From contig NZ_JBJMAW010000001.1 in assembly GCF_046600735.1 (NCBI RefSeq), positions 124,001-188,000 on the forward strand: a DNA stretch of 64,000 nucleotides, given 5' to 3'. The position numbers and the translations under genes were made by a program. The notes under the pieces were generated by a model. The model did not search any database, was not told where the DNA came from, and worked only from the letters and a program-made list of their open reading frames with translations. Shown piece after piece: positions 15,933-23,145 of this stretch (position 1 is its first letter; every line of letters begins with the position of its first letter). The DNA comes from Novilysobacter_A longmucuonensis (lineage in GTDB: Bacteria > Pseudomonadota > Gammaproteobacteria > Xanthomonadales > Xanthomonadaceae).

Positions 15933-16643
15933 CTAGTCGCGGCCCTTGCTTTTGCCTTTGCCGTTGTTGCCGCGGCCGCGTCCGGCGTCGCCCTGGCCGG
16001 GGCCATCACCGCGTCCGGGCTGGGCGCCGGCGGCGTGCGCGGGTTTGCCGTTGCCATTGCCGCCCGCAGGCCCGCGGCCAGCAGGCGCGCCTCGGTCATC
16101 GCGGTCGAGCCAGGTGCCGTCCGGCCCCTGGCCGCGCTGCGGAAAATCGGCGCGCAGGTCGCTGTCGATCTCGATCGGCCGGGCCCAGCGGTCGTAGGTC
16201 CCCACGAAGCCGCGCTTGAGCCGGTGGAACTCCGGCGAACCCGGCTTGATCCCGAGCTCCTGCGCGACCGCGCCCCAGCCCTGCGCGTGGTCGCGCTCCC
16301 AGCGCTCGACCACGTAGCGGCACGGGCGCCCGACGATCTGCGCGATCGCGCAGGCGTAGTACACGTCGCCCGGCGCCCAGCCGCGTTCGGCCAGCAGGGC
16401 GGTGACCAGATCGCGCGGCGCGCCGTAGTAGCGCACCATTTCGTCGATGAACGGGCTGCGATAGCGCGCGCCATAGCGGTTGACGTCCTCCAGGTAGCTG
16501 TCGACCCAGACATCGCCGCTGCGCGGATTCCAGCCGATGCTGAAGTCCTGCGCCGCGGCCGGGCCGACGAACAGCGCCATCATCATCATGGCGAGGGCGA
16601 CGCAGGCGGACTTGAGCTTGCCGGTCGTGCGTTTGCTGATCAT
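15933..16643 (-). CDS. secreted hypothetical protein with a Gly/Lys/Arg-rich tail
   Basis: A 236-residue protein. Residues 1-32 are a signal peptide with an unusual run of four methionines in the core (ALAMMMMALFVG). The middle (about 33-165) is well structured in appearance, with VWVDSYLEDVNRYGARY, GWAPGDVYYACAIA and two cysteines that could form a disulfide. The last 65 residues are low-complexity, rich in Gly, Asp, Arg and Lys (RGNNGKGKSKGRD). No family was recognised beyond similar unannotated Xanthomonadaceae proteins. The tail may bind polyanions or the cell surface. Confidence 0.65.
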   Translation of the reverse strand: MISKRTTGKLKSACVALAMMMMALFVGPAAAQDFSIGWNPRSGDVWVDSYLEDVNRYGARYRSPFIDEMVRYYGAPRDLVTALLAERGWAPGDVYYACAIAQIVGRPCRYVVERWERDHAQGWGAVAQELGIKPGSPEFHRLKRGFVGTYDRWARPIEIDSDLRADFPQRGQGPDGTWLDRDDRGAPAGRGPAGGNGNGKPAHAAGAQPGRGDGPGQGDAGRGRGNNGKGKSKGRD

Positions 16644-16684
16644 GCGGTCACCTTCGGTGGGGACAGGGTGGCGGTCTCGCGCGT

Positions 16685-17119
16685 TCAGCGCGAAATGGTG
16701 AAGCGACCGAACGCCACGCCGACGTCCCAGCCCTCGCCGGTGCCGGCCAGCGCCAGCGAGATGTCGCCCTTGCTCACGACCTGCGCCTTGCTCGACCTGA
16801 CCGCGCCAGCGTGCGCCTCGGCGGTGGCGTAATGGCCGATCACCTCGCTGATGTCGCGCACCCCGGAGAACTCACCGACGCCGTTGTCGATCCGCGACTT
16901 GCCGAAACTCAGGCCTCCGCCCTTGGTGTCGAGGGTGACCGACATGCGTTGACCGTTGTCACAGCTGACCGTGCCGGTGCCGGAGGAAGTCTTGTAGAAC
17001 AGCGACCAGCCCGACAGGTTGAAGTCCAGACGGCAGTCGACCGGGCCGCCCGCGTGCGCCGGCAACACCGGCGCGCCGGACCACAGGACTGCGCAACACA
17101 ACAGGACAAGGCGCTTCAT
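16685..17119 (-). CDS. secreted hypothetical protein
   Basis: A 144-residue protein with a signal peptide at residues 1-23 (LVLLCCAVLWSGAPVLPAHA). The mature part is beta-rich and glycine-rich with two cysteines (PVDCRLDF and TVSCDNG) that could form a disulfide. The C-terminal half SKGDISLALAGTGEGWDVGVAFGRFTIS looks like an amphipathic beta barrel or sandwich. I do not recognise a named family. It lies 41 bases before another secreted orphan on the same strand. Confidence 0.65.
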   Translation of the reverse strand: MKRLVLLCCAVLWSGAPVLPAHAGGPVDCRLDFNLSGWSLFYKTSSGTGTVSCDNGQRMSVTLDTKGGGLSFGKSRIDNGVGEFSGVRDISEVIGHYATAEAHAGAVRSSKAQVVSKGDISLALAGTGEGWDVGVAFGRFTISR

Positions 17120-17254
17120 CGGACTGCCTCCGCTAGCCAGCCGGGGAAGACTAGCACCGTGGCGGCGTGCGGTCCGGCCGCGCCAGCGCCGCCGGCACCC
17201 ACCGCAAGGGCGCCGCGGGGGCGCCCTTGCCGCTGATGCCGGCGATGGCCCGCG

Positions 17255-17740
17255 TCAGTCGTCGTCGCGGTCGCGGTCGCGACGACGGTAGTCACCCCGG
17301 TCGCGGCGGTCGTGGTGCGAGTAGTGGCGGCGGTCATCCCAGCCACGACCATCGTAGCGACGGTCGTGTTGCCCATCGTAGTAGATCACCTTGCATTTGC
17401 CGCGTGGATTGCAGTTGGCGCCGCGAAAAGTCCGCCGATGCTGGTAAGTCGGCCGATAGTAGTGGCGCGGCCCCGGGCGGTAACGGCTCTGCCGCGGCAC
17501 CTGACGGTAGTAGGTCGGCCGGCCGTAGCGGTCGCGCACCACGATGACGCGATCGCGGTGGCCGTAGTTGCCGTGCCGGTAGTACGGCTGGCTGCCGCGA
17601 AAGATCACATCGGCGACGTCGACGATCACCCGCGCCAGTTCGTGGCCGCCCTGCGCCTGCGCGGTACCGGGGAACAGCCCGGCCAGGCCGCAAGCGGCGG
17701 CCAGGACGGCGGGGGCAATCCAGCGGGACAGATGGGCCAT
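17255..17740 (-). CDS. secreted Arg/Tyr/His-rich hypothetical protein
   Basis: A 161-residue protein from the ATG at 17740, which has GAGGAGAG about 7 bases upstream. Residues 1-29 are a signal peptide ending GTAQA. The mature chain is strongly basic and rich in Arg, Tyr, His and Asp, with repeated YYRPTYQHRR-like and DRRDRGDYRRRD-like stretches. A Cys pair (NCNPRGKC) sits in the middle. Proteins like this occur in many proteobacteria without known function; metal or nucleic-acid binding is possible because of the His/Arg/Asp content, but this is inference. Confidence 0.65.
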   Translation of the reverse strand: MAHLSRWIAPAVLAAACGLAGLFPGTAQAQGGHELARVIVDVADVIFRGSQPYYRHGNYGHRDRVIVVRDRYGRPTYYRQVPRQSRYRPGPRHYYRPTYQHRRTFRGANCNPRGKCKVIYYDGQHDRRYDGRGWDDRRHYSHHDRRDRGDYRRRDRDRDDD

Positions 17741-17959
17741 GTGCGCTCTCCTCGCATTCTTCCGACCGGCGCGATTGCCGGCTTGCCACCGACCATGCGG
17801 CCGGTTTGGTGAACGGTTTTTTAACCAGCGTGGCTCCGCCGCTCGATGGTCTGCTGCATACACTTGGCGTTCATCTGGAGAGCGCCCGCGCTCCATCCGA
17901 ACGGGTAGTGGTGGAGCCATGCGACCATCAGCCGCCGCGGTCCTCGTCGTCGCGCTGTC

Positions 17960-18712
17960 CTACGGCTGCGTGAGCCAGGCCGCGGCCCGGCCCGCGATCT
18001 CCCTCAGCGCCCCCGGCAGGGCCTGCGCGGCATCGACCCGCAGCAGGCGTGGCGCGTCGCTGGCGACTTCGGCCTCGGCCTCATGGGCCCAGGTCAGGTG
18101 ATACGGCATGTGGATGCCCCAACCGCCGAGCGCGAGCACCGGCGCGATGTCGGATCGCAACGAATTTCCGATCATCACGAAGCGCGATGCCGGCAGCTGG
18201 AACTCCTCGAGCACGCGCGCGTAAGTGGCGGGGTCTTTTTCGCTGACGATCTCGATGCGGCGGAACAGGTGCGCCAACCCGCACTGCTCGACCTTGGCCT
18301 CCTGATGGAACAGGTCGCCCTTGGTGATCAGTACGATCGGGTAGTCCGCAGCGATGGCGGCCACCGCCTCGCGCATGCCCGGCAGCAGTTCGACCGGGTG
18401 CCGCAGCAACTCCTTGCCGAGCCCGACGATGCGGTGCAGGTCGGTCGCGCTGATGCGCGCGTCTGTGATCGCCACGGCGGCCTCGACCATCGACAGGGTC
18501 ATGCCCTTGACGCCGTATCCGAACAACGCAAGATTGCCTTTCTCCACCTCGTACAGGCGCTCGGCCACGCGTGCATCGCGCAGGTCGACGTATCCCCCGA
18601 CGATCTGCTCGAACGCCAGCTGCGCGGCATCGAAGTAGTCCTGGCTGCGCCAGAGGGTGTCGTCGGCATCAAAGCCGACCAGGGCGATGGGGTCGCTGGT
18701 GGGAATGGCCAT
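17960..18712 (-). CDS. HAD-superfamily phosphatase
   Basis: A 250-residue protein from the ATG at 18712. The HAD motifs are in order: motif I GFDADDTLW (nucleophile and acid/base Asp), motif II VLITKGD, the Lys in SEKDPATY, and motif IV IGNSLRSDIAPV. The cap between motif I and II is helical (about residues 25-110), so it is of the C1 type. Small phosphate esters are the usual substrates; the specific one is unknown. The upstream EF-hand gene is on the same strand but separated by a terminator-like hairpin. Confidence 0.85.
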   Translation of the reverse strand: MAIPTSDPIALVGFDADDTLWRSQDYFDAAQLAFEQIVGGYVDLRDARVAERLYEVEKGNLALFGYGVKGMTLSMVEAAVAITDARISATDLHRIVGLGKELLRHPVELLPGMREAVAAIAADYPIVLITKGDLFHQEAKVEQCGLAHLFRRIEIVSEKDPATYARVLEEFQLPASRFVMIGNSLRSDIAPVLALGGWGIHMPYHLTWAHEAEAEVASDAPRLLRVDAAQALPGALREIAGRAAAWLTQP

Positions 18713-18812
18713 CGCAGCAGTATGCCGGTGTCGCCTGCGATCAGCCGCCGGCGCCGCCACGACCGAACACCAACAGCGGCCGTCGGAGCTCGGCTTCGCG
18801 CCACAAACTAAT

Positions 18813-18839
18813 GAGGGGCGGCCTGCGCGGCCGCCCCTC
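18813..18839 (-). terminator. probable intrinsic terminator after the EF-hand gene
   Basis: A perfect 11-bp stem (gaggggcggcc / ggccgcccctc) with a 5-base loop, 27 bases beyond the EF-hand stop. On the minus strand it is followed by attagtttgt, a short T-rich tract. Confidence 0.65.
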
Positions 18840-18866
18840 CGGTTCCATGGTTATCGGCGCGTGCGC

Positions 18867-19289
18867 TTACTGCTCGGTGTCGTCCCAGGGTTCCGCGTCG
18901 GCTTCGACCTCGACGTCGGCATCGGCCTCGGCCTCGGCACCCGCCTCTGCGCCGGCACCCTGGCCGCCTTCGGCGAAGGTCTGGTATTCCTCGGCGGTCA
19001 GCATGCCGTCGGCGTTGGCGTCGATCTCGTTGAACATCTGCGTCAGCGCCGGCACCGCGGCGGCTTCGGCCGTGCTGATGTTGCCGTCCTGGTCGGTGTC
19101 GACATCGGCCCAGCTCAGCTGCCCGGCGCTCGTGGCCGGTGCGGCCGCGGGCGGGCTGCCGGCCGCGGTCTCTGCCGCGGTGGACTGCTCGAGGGCTGCC
19201 TCGGCCTCCTGAGCGAACGCCAGCGGTGCCGACAGCATGGCGACGAATGCAAAGGTGCCGATCAGTGACTTGGGCGATACGTTGGTCAT
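18867..19289 (-). CDS. secreted acidic EF-hand protein
   Basis: A 140-residue protein from the ATG at 19289. Residues 1-26 are a signal peptide ending PLAFA. Two calcium-binding loops are visible: DVDTDQDGNIS and DANADGMLTAEE, a canonical EF-hand pair at about residues 62-100. The flanks are Ala/Glu-rich and the C-terminal 35 residues are almost entirely Ala, Glu, Asp and Gly, giving a very acidic tail. Such proteins are probably periplasmic calcium buffers or sensors; no partner is encoded next to it. Downstream a strong hairpin separates it from the HAD gene. Confidence 0.75.
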   Translation of the reverse strand: MTNVSPKSLIGTFAFVAMLSAPLAFAQEAEAALEQSTAAETAAGSPPAAAPATSAGQLSWADVDTDQDGNISTAEAAAVPALTQMFNEIDANADGMLTAEEYQTFAEGGQGAGAEAGAEAEADADVEVEADAEPWDDTEQ

Positions 19290-19593
19290 GGTGACTCTCC
19301 TGGAAAGGGGGAACTGCGCGGCAGCCGCGCTCGGGTCGGTTGCCACGCCGACACGTTGCCGATGTCGGTATGAACGCATTCCCGCCGGCAATCGTTAAGG
19401 CAACGTTTGATTAACGCGTGCTCGGCGCGTTGCGATTAGGCCATGGCCGAAACCGCCGAATCGGGCACGAAAATTTTGCCAGCCGTGGGCTTCGTTGTTT
19501 CCGGGTGAGCATGGGCACATGAACAGAACAAAACGTTAGCAATCGCGTCAACGCCGCTGCGCCTGCGCTAACGGAAAACCCGCCGCGGTGTGG
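19290..19593. other. 304-base upstream region of the EF-hand gene, no gene seen
   Basis: This region is less GC-rich than the surroundings, with stretches such as acgaaaattttgcc and aacagaacaaaacgttagc, and an inverted cgttagc/gctaacg pair about 26 bases apart (from 19532). It probably carries the EF-hand promoter. No open frame with a credible start or domain is present. Confidence 0.45.
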
Positions 19594-19791
19594 TCAAGCC
19601 TCGTCTTCGGCGGCCGCGGTGACCCGTGCGAGCCCGTCCTCGTCAATCCGCACGGTGATCTCGATCGGTCGGCAGCACACGTGGCAGTCCTCGATGTAAC
19701 GCTGGTCGCCGGCCGAGTCGTCGACCAGCAGCTCGATGGTTTCGCCGCAGTACGGGCAGTGGACGTCGGCGGTCGGGAGTTGGGTGTTCAT
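19594..19791 (-). CDS. CPXCG-motif zinc-ribbon-like small protein
   Basis: A 65-residue protein with two cysteine pairs, CPYCG near residue 12 and CHVCC near residue 36, that form a zinc ribbon. This is the CPXCG-motif family, widespread in gammaproteobacteria and of unknown function. The mature length and Cys spacing match the family. No signal peptide is present, so it is cytosolic. It is monocistronic and bordered by repeat-rich spacers. Confidence 0.82.
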   Translation of the reverse strand: MNTQLPTADVHCPYCGETIELLVDDSAGDQRYIEDCHVCCRPIEITVRIDEDGLARVTAAAEDEA

Positions 19792-20235
19792 GGGACCTCG
19801 GGAGCGGCGCTCCGGACTCGGGGCGGGGCGGGACTCGGGCTCGGGACTCGGGAAGTCAAAGGCTGGTCCGCGAAGGGTGCAAAGGATGCAAATACAACCG
19901 GAGCAACAGCGGTTTTTGGAGTTTGCTCCCTTTGCGTCCTTCGCGCCCTTGCGCCCTTACTTGTCGCTTCCTCGCTTCCTCGCTTTCCGTTTCCTCGCCT
20001 CTCCCCTCTCCCCTCTCCCCTCTCCCCTCATCTCCTCATCTCCTCATCTCCTCATCTCCTCATCTCCTCATCTCCTCATCTCCTCATCTCCTCCCCCTCC
20101 TCCCCATGGCTGCTGCTGTGCTGCGTGTTCCATCACGTCTGGGTAACCCGTCCGGCGCAAAGCTTGCGATGAAGGCTTGGCGCGCGACGCTCTGGCGGTC
20201 GCTGCGTTGACCGAGGCCTCGGAGCGGAGCCGTCC
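19792..20235. repeat. repeat-filled intergenic region
   Basis: No gene is supported in these 444 bases. From 19816 there are phased copies of gggactcggg. From 19863 (ggtccgcgaagg) to about 19955 lies a second copy of the hairpin type at 1169, with cctttgcgtccttcgcgccc on the right arm. Pyrimidine-only runs and two microsatellites follow (19998-20093). A reversed relative of the gggactcggg repeat occurs at about 52662-52690. Confidence 0.75.
19998..20093. repeat. microsatellites: (ctctccc)n then eight exact copies of an 8-mer
   Basis: About four copies of a 7-base unit (ctctccc) occupy roughly 19998-20029, followed by exactly eight copies of atctcctc at 20030-20093. The tract is pure pyrimidine and purine by strand except for the single A per unit. 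It lies 142 bases before the next coding sequence, too far to act on its reading frame directly. Confidence 0.9.
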
Positions 20236-20733
20236 ATGAAGACCCGGCACGTATTCACCACACCCGATCTCGCCACCGCGCAGGCGGCCATGGATGCGGC
20301 GCTCGCGGCGGGGGTCGAGGACGAGGACATCCTGCTGATCGCGCGCTCGGACATCGAGTTGGACTCCATCCCCGACGAGCGCAAGGAAGCCGACACCGAC
20401 TTCATGCCTGCCGCGCTGCGTGGCGCCGGCTATGGCGGTGCGGCTGGCCTGCTGGCCGGCGTGGTCGCGGTGGCGATGACGCCGGTGGGCTTCAGCCTGG
20501 CAGGCACCGCCGCGGCCACGGTGGCCGGGGCGGTGGTGGGGTGCTGGGCCTCGGCGCTGGTGGGCTCGTCGTTGCGCGACCCGATCCGGGTCAAGTTCGA
20601 CCAGGAAATCAGGCAGGGCAACATCCTGGTGATCATCGACGGCGACAAGACGCTGATCGACGCGGCCGAATCGCGCATCACCGACACCGGTGCGCGGCTG
20701 CTGCCGTTCGAGTCGCTGAAGGCGATGGCCTGA
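20236..20733 (+). CDS. hypothetical protein with a glycine-zipper membrane hairpin
   Basis: A 165-residue protein of unknown function. The first 50 residues resemble a small alpha/beta domain (KTRHVFTTPDLATAQAAMDAAL, ILLIARSDIEL). Residues 65-110 are a Gly/Ala-rich hydrophobic hairpin (GYGGAAGLLAGVVAVAMTPVG and TVAGAVVGCWASALVG) of the glycine-zipper type. A second soluble part follows (KFDQEIRQGNILVIIDGD). The pattern resembles stress-induced proteins that contain a membrane-associated zipper, but no named family could be assigned. Confidence 0.6.
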   Translation: MKTRHVFTTPDLATAQAAMDAALAAGVEDEDILLIARSDIELDSIPDERKEADTDFMPAALRGAGYGGAAGLLAGVVAVAMTPVGFSLAGTAAATVAGAVVGCWASALVGSSLRDPIRVKFDQEIRQGNILVIIDGDKTLIDAAESRITDTGARLLPFESLKAMA

Positions 20734-20826
20734 CACCGGCGTGTGCGCCCGGTCGGCTCCCGGCAGCCAGCGATCGCCTGAAGTGTCACGATTGGCATCC
20801 CTCATGCTTGCCGGGAGATCCTGACC

Positions 20827-21999
20827 ATGACGATCCGTCTGCTGACCGCCGCCTGCTGTGCTGCCTTGTTGAGCGCCTGCAGCGGCAATGGCGATGCCGC
20901 CCCCGCCGCACAATCCGGTGGCGCCACGTCGGCCGATGCCGCCGGCGTGCCGGGCCAGCCGTTCGTCATCGAGGAAGTCGCGCAATTTGCCCAGCCATGG
21001 GCGATGACGTTCCTGCCCGACGGGCGCCTGCTGGTCACCGAGAAGCAGGGCGCGCTCAAACTGATGCAGGCCGATGGCGAGGCGCACGAGATCAGCGGCG
21101 TGCCCGAAGTGGCCTACGGCGGCCACGGCGGACTGGGCGACGTGGTGCTGCACCCGCGATTCGCGCGCAATCGATGGGTCTATCTGAGCTACGCCGAACC
21201 CGGCGAAGGCGACACCCGCGGCGCCGCGGTCGCGCGCGCGCGGCTTGACCTGGACGACAGCGGCGGCGGCACGCTGTCGGACCTGGAGGTGCTGTGGCGC
21301 CAGGTGCCCAAGGTCAGCGGTCGCGGCCACTACGGACACCGCCTCGCGTTCGGTCCCGACGGCGATCTGTGGATCAGCTCGGGCGACCGGCAGAAGTTCG
21401 ATCCGGCCCAGGACATGGACTCCAACCTCGGCAAGGTGATCCGCCTGAACGCCGACGGCAGCGTGCCGGACGACAACCCGTTCGCCGACCAGGGTGAGGT
21501 CGCCGCGCAGGTGTGGTCGCTCGGCCACCGCAACATCCTCGGCATGGTGTTCGATGGACAGGGCCGGCTCTGGGCGCACGAGATGGGGCCGGCCGGCGGC
21601 GACGAGCTGAACCTGATCGAGCGTGGCGACAACTACGGTTATCCGATCGTCTCCAACGGCGACCACTACGACGGCCGCGAGATCCCCGACCACGACACCG
21701 CGCCGGAATTCAATGCGCCGGAAATCACCTGGACCGAGGTGATCTCGCCGGCGGGCTTCATCATCTACTCTGGAGATCGCTTTACCGACTGGCGGGGCGA
21801 TGGCCTGGCCGGCGGCCTGAGTGGACAGGCGCTGGTGCGGGTCGAGTTCGACGGCGACCAGGCGCGAGAAGTCGAGCGCTACGACATGGAACAGCGCATC
21901 CGGGAAGTCGAGCAGGGCCCGGACGGCGATATCTGGGTGTTGGAAGACGAGCGCGAAGGCAGCGGCGGCCGGCTGTTGCGGCTGAGCCCGCCGGCCTGA
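20827..21999 (+). CDS. yliI: PQQ-type aldose sugar dehydrogenase, lipoprotein
   Basis: A 390-residue protein of the soluble glucose/aldose dehydrogenase family, a six-bladed propeller. Residues 1-18 are a lipoprotein signal with the lipobox LLSAC. Family landmarks are QPWAMTFLPDGRLLVTEK, GGHGGLGDVVLHP with the catalytic His, GHRLAFGPDGDLWIS, and LGHRNILGMVFDGQGRLWAHEMGPAGGDELN. The E. coli homologue YliI (Asd) uses PQQ and oxidises the C1 of aldoses. A start ATG follows GGGAGATC. A hairpin follows the gene after a REP unit. Confidence 0.88.
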   Translation: MTIRLLTAACCAALLSACSGNGDAAPAAQSGGATSADAAGVPGQPFVIEEVAQFAQPWAMTFLPDGRLLVTEKQGALKLMQADGEAHEISGVPEVAYGGHGGLGDVVLHPRFARNRWVYLSYAEPGEGDTRGAAVARARLDLDDSGGGTLSDLEVLWRQVPKVSGRGHYGHRLAFGPDGDLWISSGDRQKFDPAQDMDSNLGKVIRLNADGSVPDDNPFADQGEVAAQVWSLGHRNILGMVFDGQGRLWAHEMGPAGGDELNLIERGDNYGYPIVSNGDHYDGREIPDHDTAPEFNAPEITWTEVISPAGFIIYSGDRFTDWRGDGLAGGLSGQALVRVEFDGDQAREVERYDMEQRIREVEQGPDGDIWVLEDEREGSGGRLLRLSPPA

Positions 22000-22054
22000 G
22001 AACACGCCCTGAGGAGCACGCCGCCCGGCAGGCCCGGCCCGTACCCGGTGAACC

Positions 22055-22078
22055 GTAGGCTGGGCTGACAAGCCCAGC
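22055..22078. repeat. single GTAG REP element, family A
   Basis: GTAG followed by gctgggct-gac-aagcccagc, identical to the first unit at 1252-1275. It sits 55 bases after the sugar dehydrogenase and abuts the next hairpin. Confidence 0.8.
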
Positions 22079-22104
22079 TCCCCCGGTGGATCAACCGGGG
22101 GAGC
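22077..22104 (+). terminator. strong hairpin between the sugar dehydrogenase and kynA
   Basis: A perfect 11-bp stem, gctcccccggt / accgggggagc, with a 6-base loop. There is no T-tract, so intrinsic termination is uncertain; it could instead block exonucleases. It overlaps the last bases of the REP unit at 22055-22078. Confidence 0.5.
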
Positions 22105-22185
22105 CCGATGCCGATCGGTGGCGGTGGCGGTGGGGGAAGCGGGCGGTCGCTGCGTTACCCTTCTGCGTCCTGCTGGGGAGTGGCA

Positions 22186-23070
22186 ATGACCGTCGACAAG
22201 AACGAGCGCGAACTGGAAAGCGGCATCCATACCGACCTGGAAGGCCGGATGAGCTACGCCGGCTACCTGCACCTGGATCGCCTGCTCTCCGCGCAGCAGC
22301 GCTTGTCGGACCCGCCGCACCACGACGAGATGCTGTTCATCGTGCAGCACCAGGTCTCCGAGCTGTGGATGAAGCTGATGATTCACGAGCTCAGGGCGGC
22401 GCAGGCCCTGTTGCGCAACGACGAGCTCGGCGCCTGCCAGAAGATCTTCGCGCGCTGCAAGGCGATCCTGCGCCAGCTCACCGCGATGTGGTCGGTGCTG
22501 GAGACGCTGACGCCTTCGGAGTACATGCAGTTCCGCGAGATCCTCGGGCCGTCCTCGGGCTTCCAGTCGCTGCAGTACCGCACGATCGAGTTCCTGCTGG
22601 GCAACAAGAACGCGGCGATGCTCAAGGTGTTCGCACACGACGCCGCCGCCGCGCAGGAGCTCAAGGCGGCGCTGGACTCGCCCAGCCTGTATGAAGAGGC
22701 GCTGATGTATCTCGCCCGGCGCGGCCACGCGGTGCCGGCGCACCAGCTCGAGCGCGACTGGTCGCAGCCGCACGTGTCCGATCCGGCGCTGCTGCCGGTG
22801 TTCCAGCGCATCTACCAGGACACCGAGTCGCACTGGGCCGAGTACCACCTGTGCGAGGACCTGGTCGACCTGGAGACGCAGTTCCAGTCGTGGCGCTTTC
22901 GCCACATGCGCACCGTCATGCGGATCATCGGCTTCAAGCCGGGCACCGGCGGCTCCAGCGGGGTCGGTTTCCTGCGCCAGGCGCTGGACCTGACGTTCTT
23001 CCCGGAGCTGTTCGAGGTGCGCACCTTGATCGGCGCGGGCCCGGCCTACGGCGCGCCTGAGCCCGGGTGA
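22186..23070 (+). CDS. kynA: tryptophan 2,3-dioxygenase
   Basis: A 294-residue heme enzyme that opens the indole ring of tryptophan to N-formylkynurenine. Landmarks are MSYAGYLHLDRLLSAQ, EMLFIVQHQVSELWMKLM, SGFQSLQYRTIEFLLGNK and the C-terminal FRHMRTVMRIIGFKPGTGG, which carries the heme-ligand His and the GTGG motif. The start at 22186 has GGGGAG upstream; an open frame begins 78 bases earlier but its Gly-rich start is not conserved. No kynurenine-pathway gene follows, so the rest of the route must be elsewhere. Confidence 0.93.
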   Translation: MTVDKNERELESGIHTDLEGRMSYAGYLHLDRLLSAQQRLSDPPHHDEMLFIVQHQVSELWMKLMIHELRAAQALLRNDELGACQKIFARCKAILRQLTAMWSVLETLTPSEYMQFREILGPSSGFQSLQYRTIEFLLGNKNAAMLKVFAHDAAAAQELKAALDSPSLYEEALMYLARRGHAVPAHQLERDWSQPHVSDPALLPVFQRIYQDTESHWAEYHLCEDLVDLETQFQSWRFRHMRTVMRIIGFKPGTGGSSGVGFLRQALDLTFFPELFEVRTLIGAGPAYGAPEPG

Positions 23071-23145
23071 TCGAATCAGTGGCGTAGGCGGCATACGCGC
23101 GCGCCCGCTTGCTAGGATGCGGCGTCCGCAAACAGGGGAGCCGAC

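Noticed and set aside
19998..20093. The 8-mer array as a possible CRISPR
   Set aside because: The units are 8 bases long and contiguous, with no spacers. No cas gene is present.
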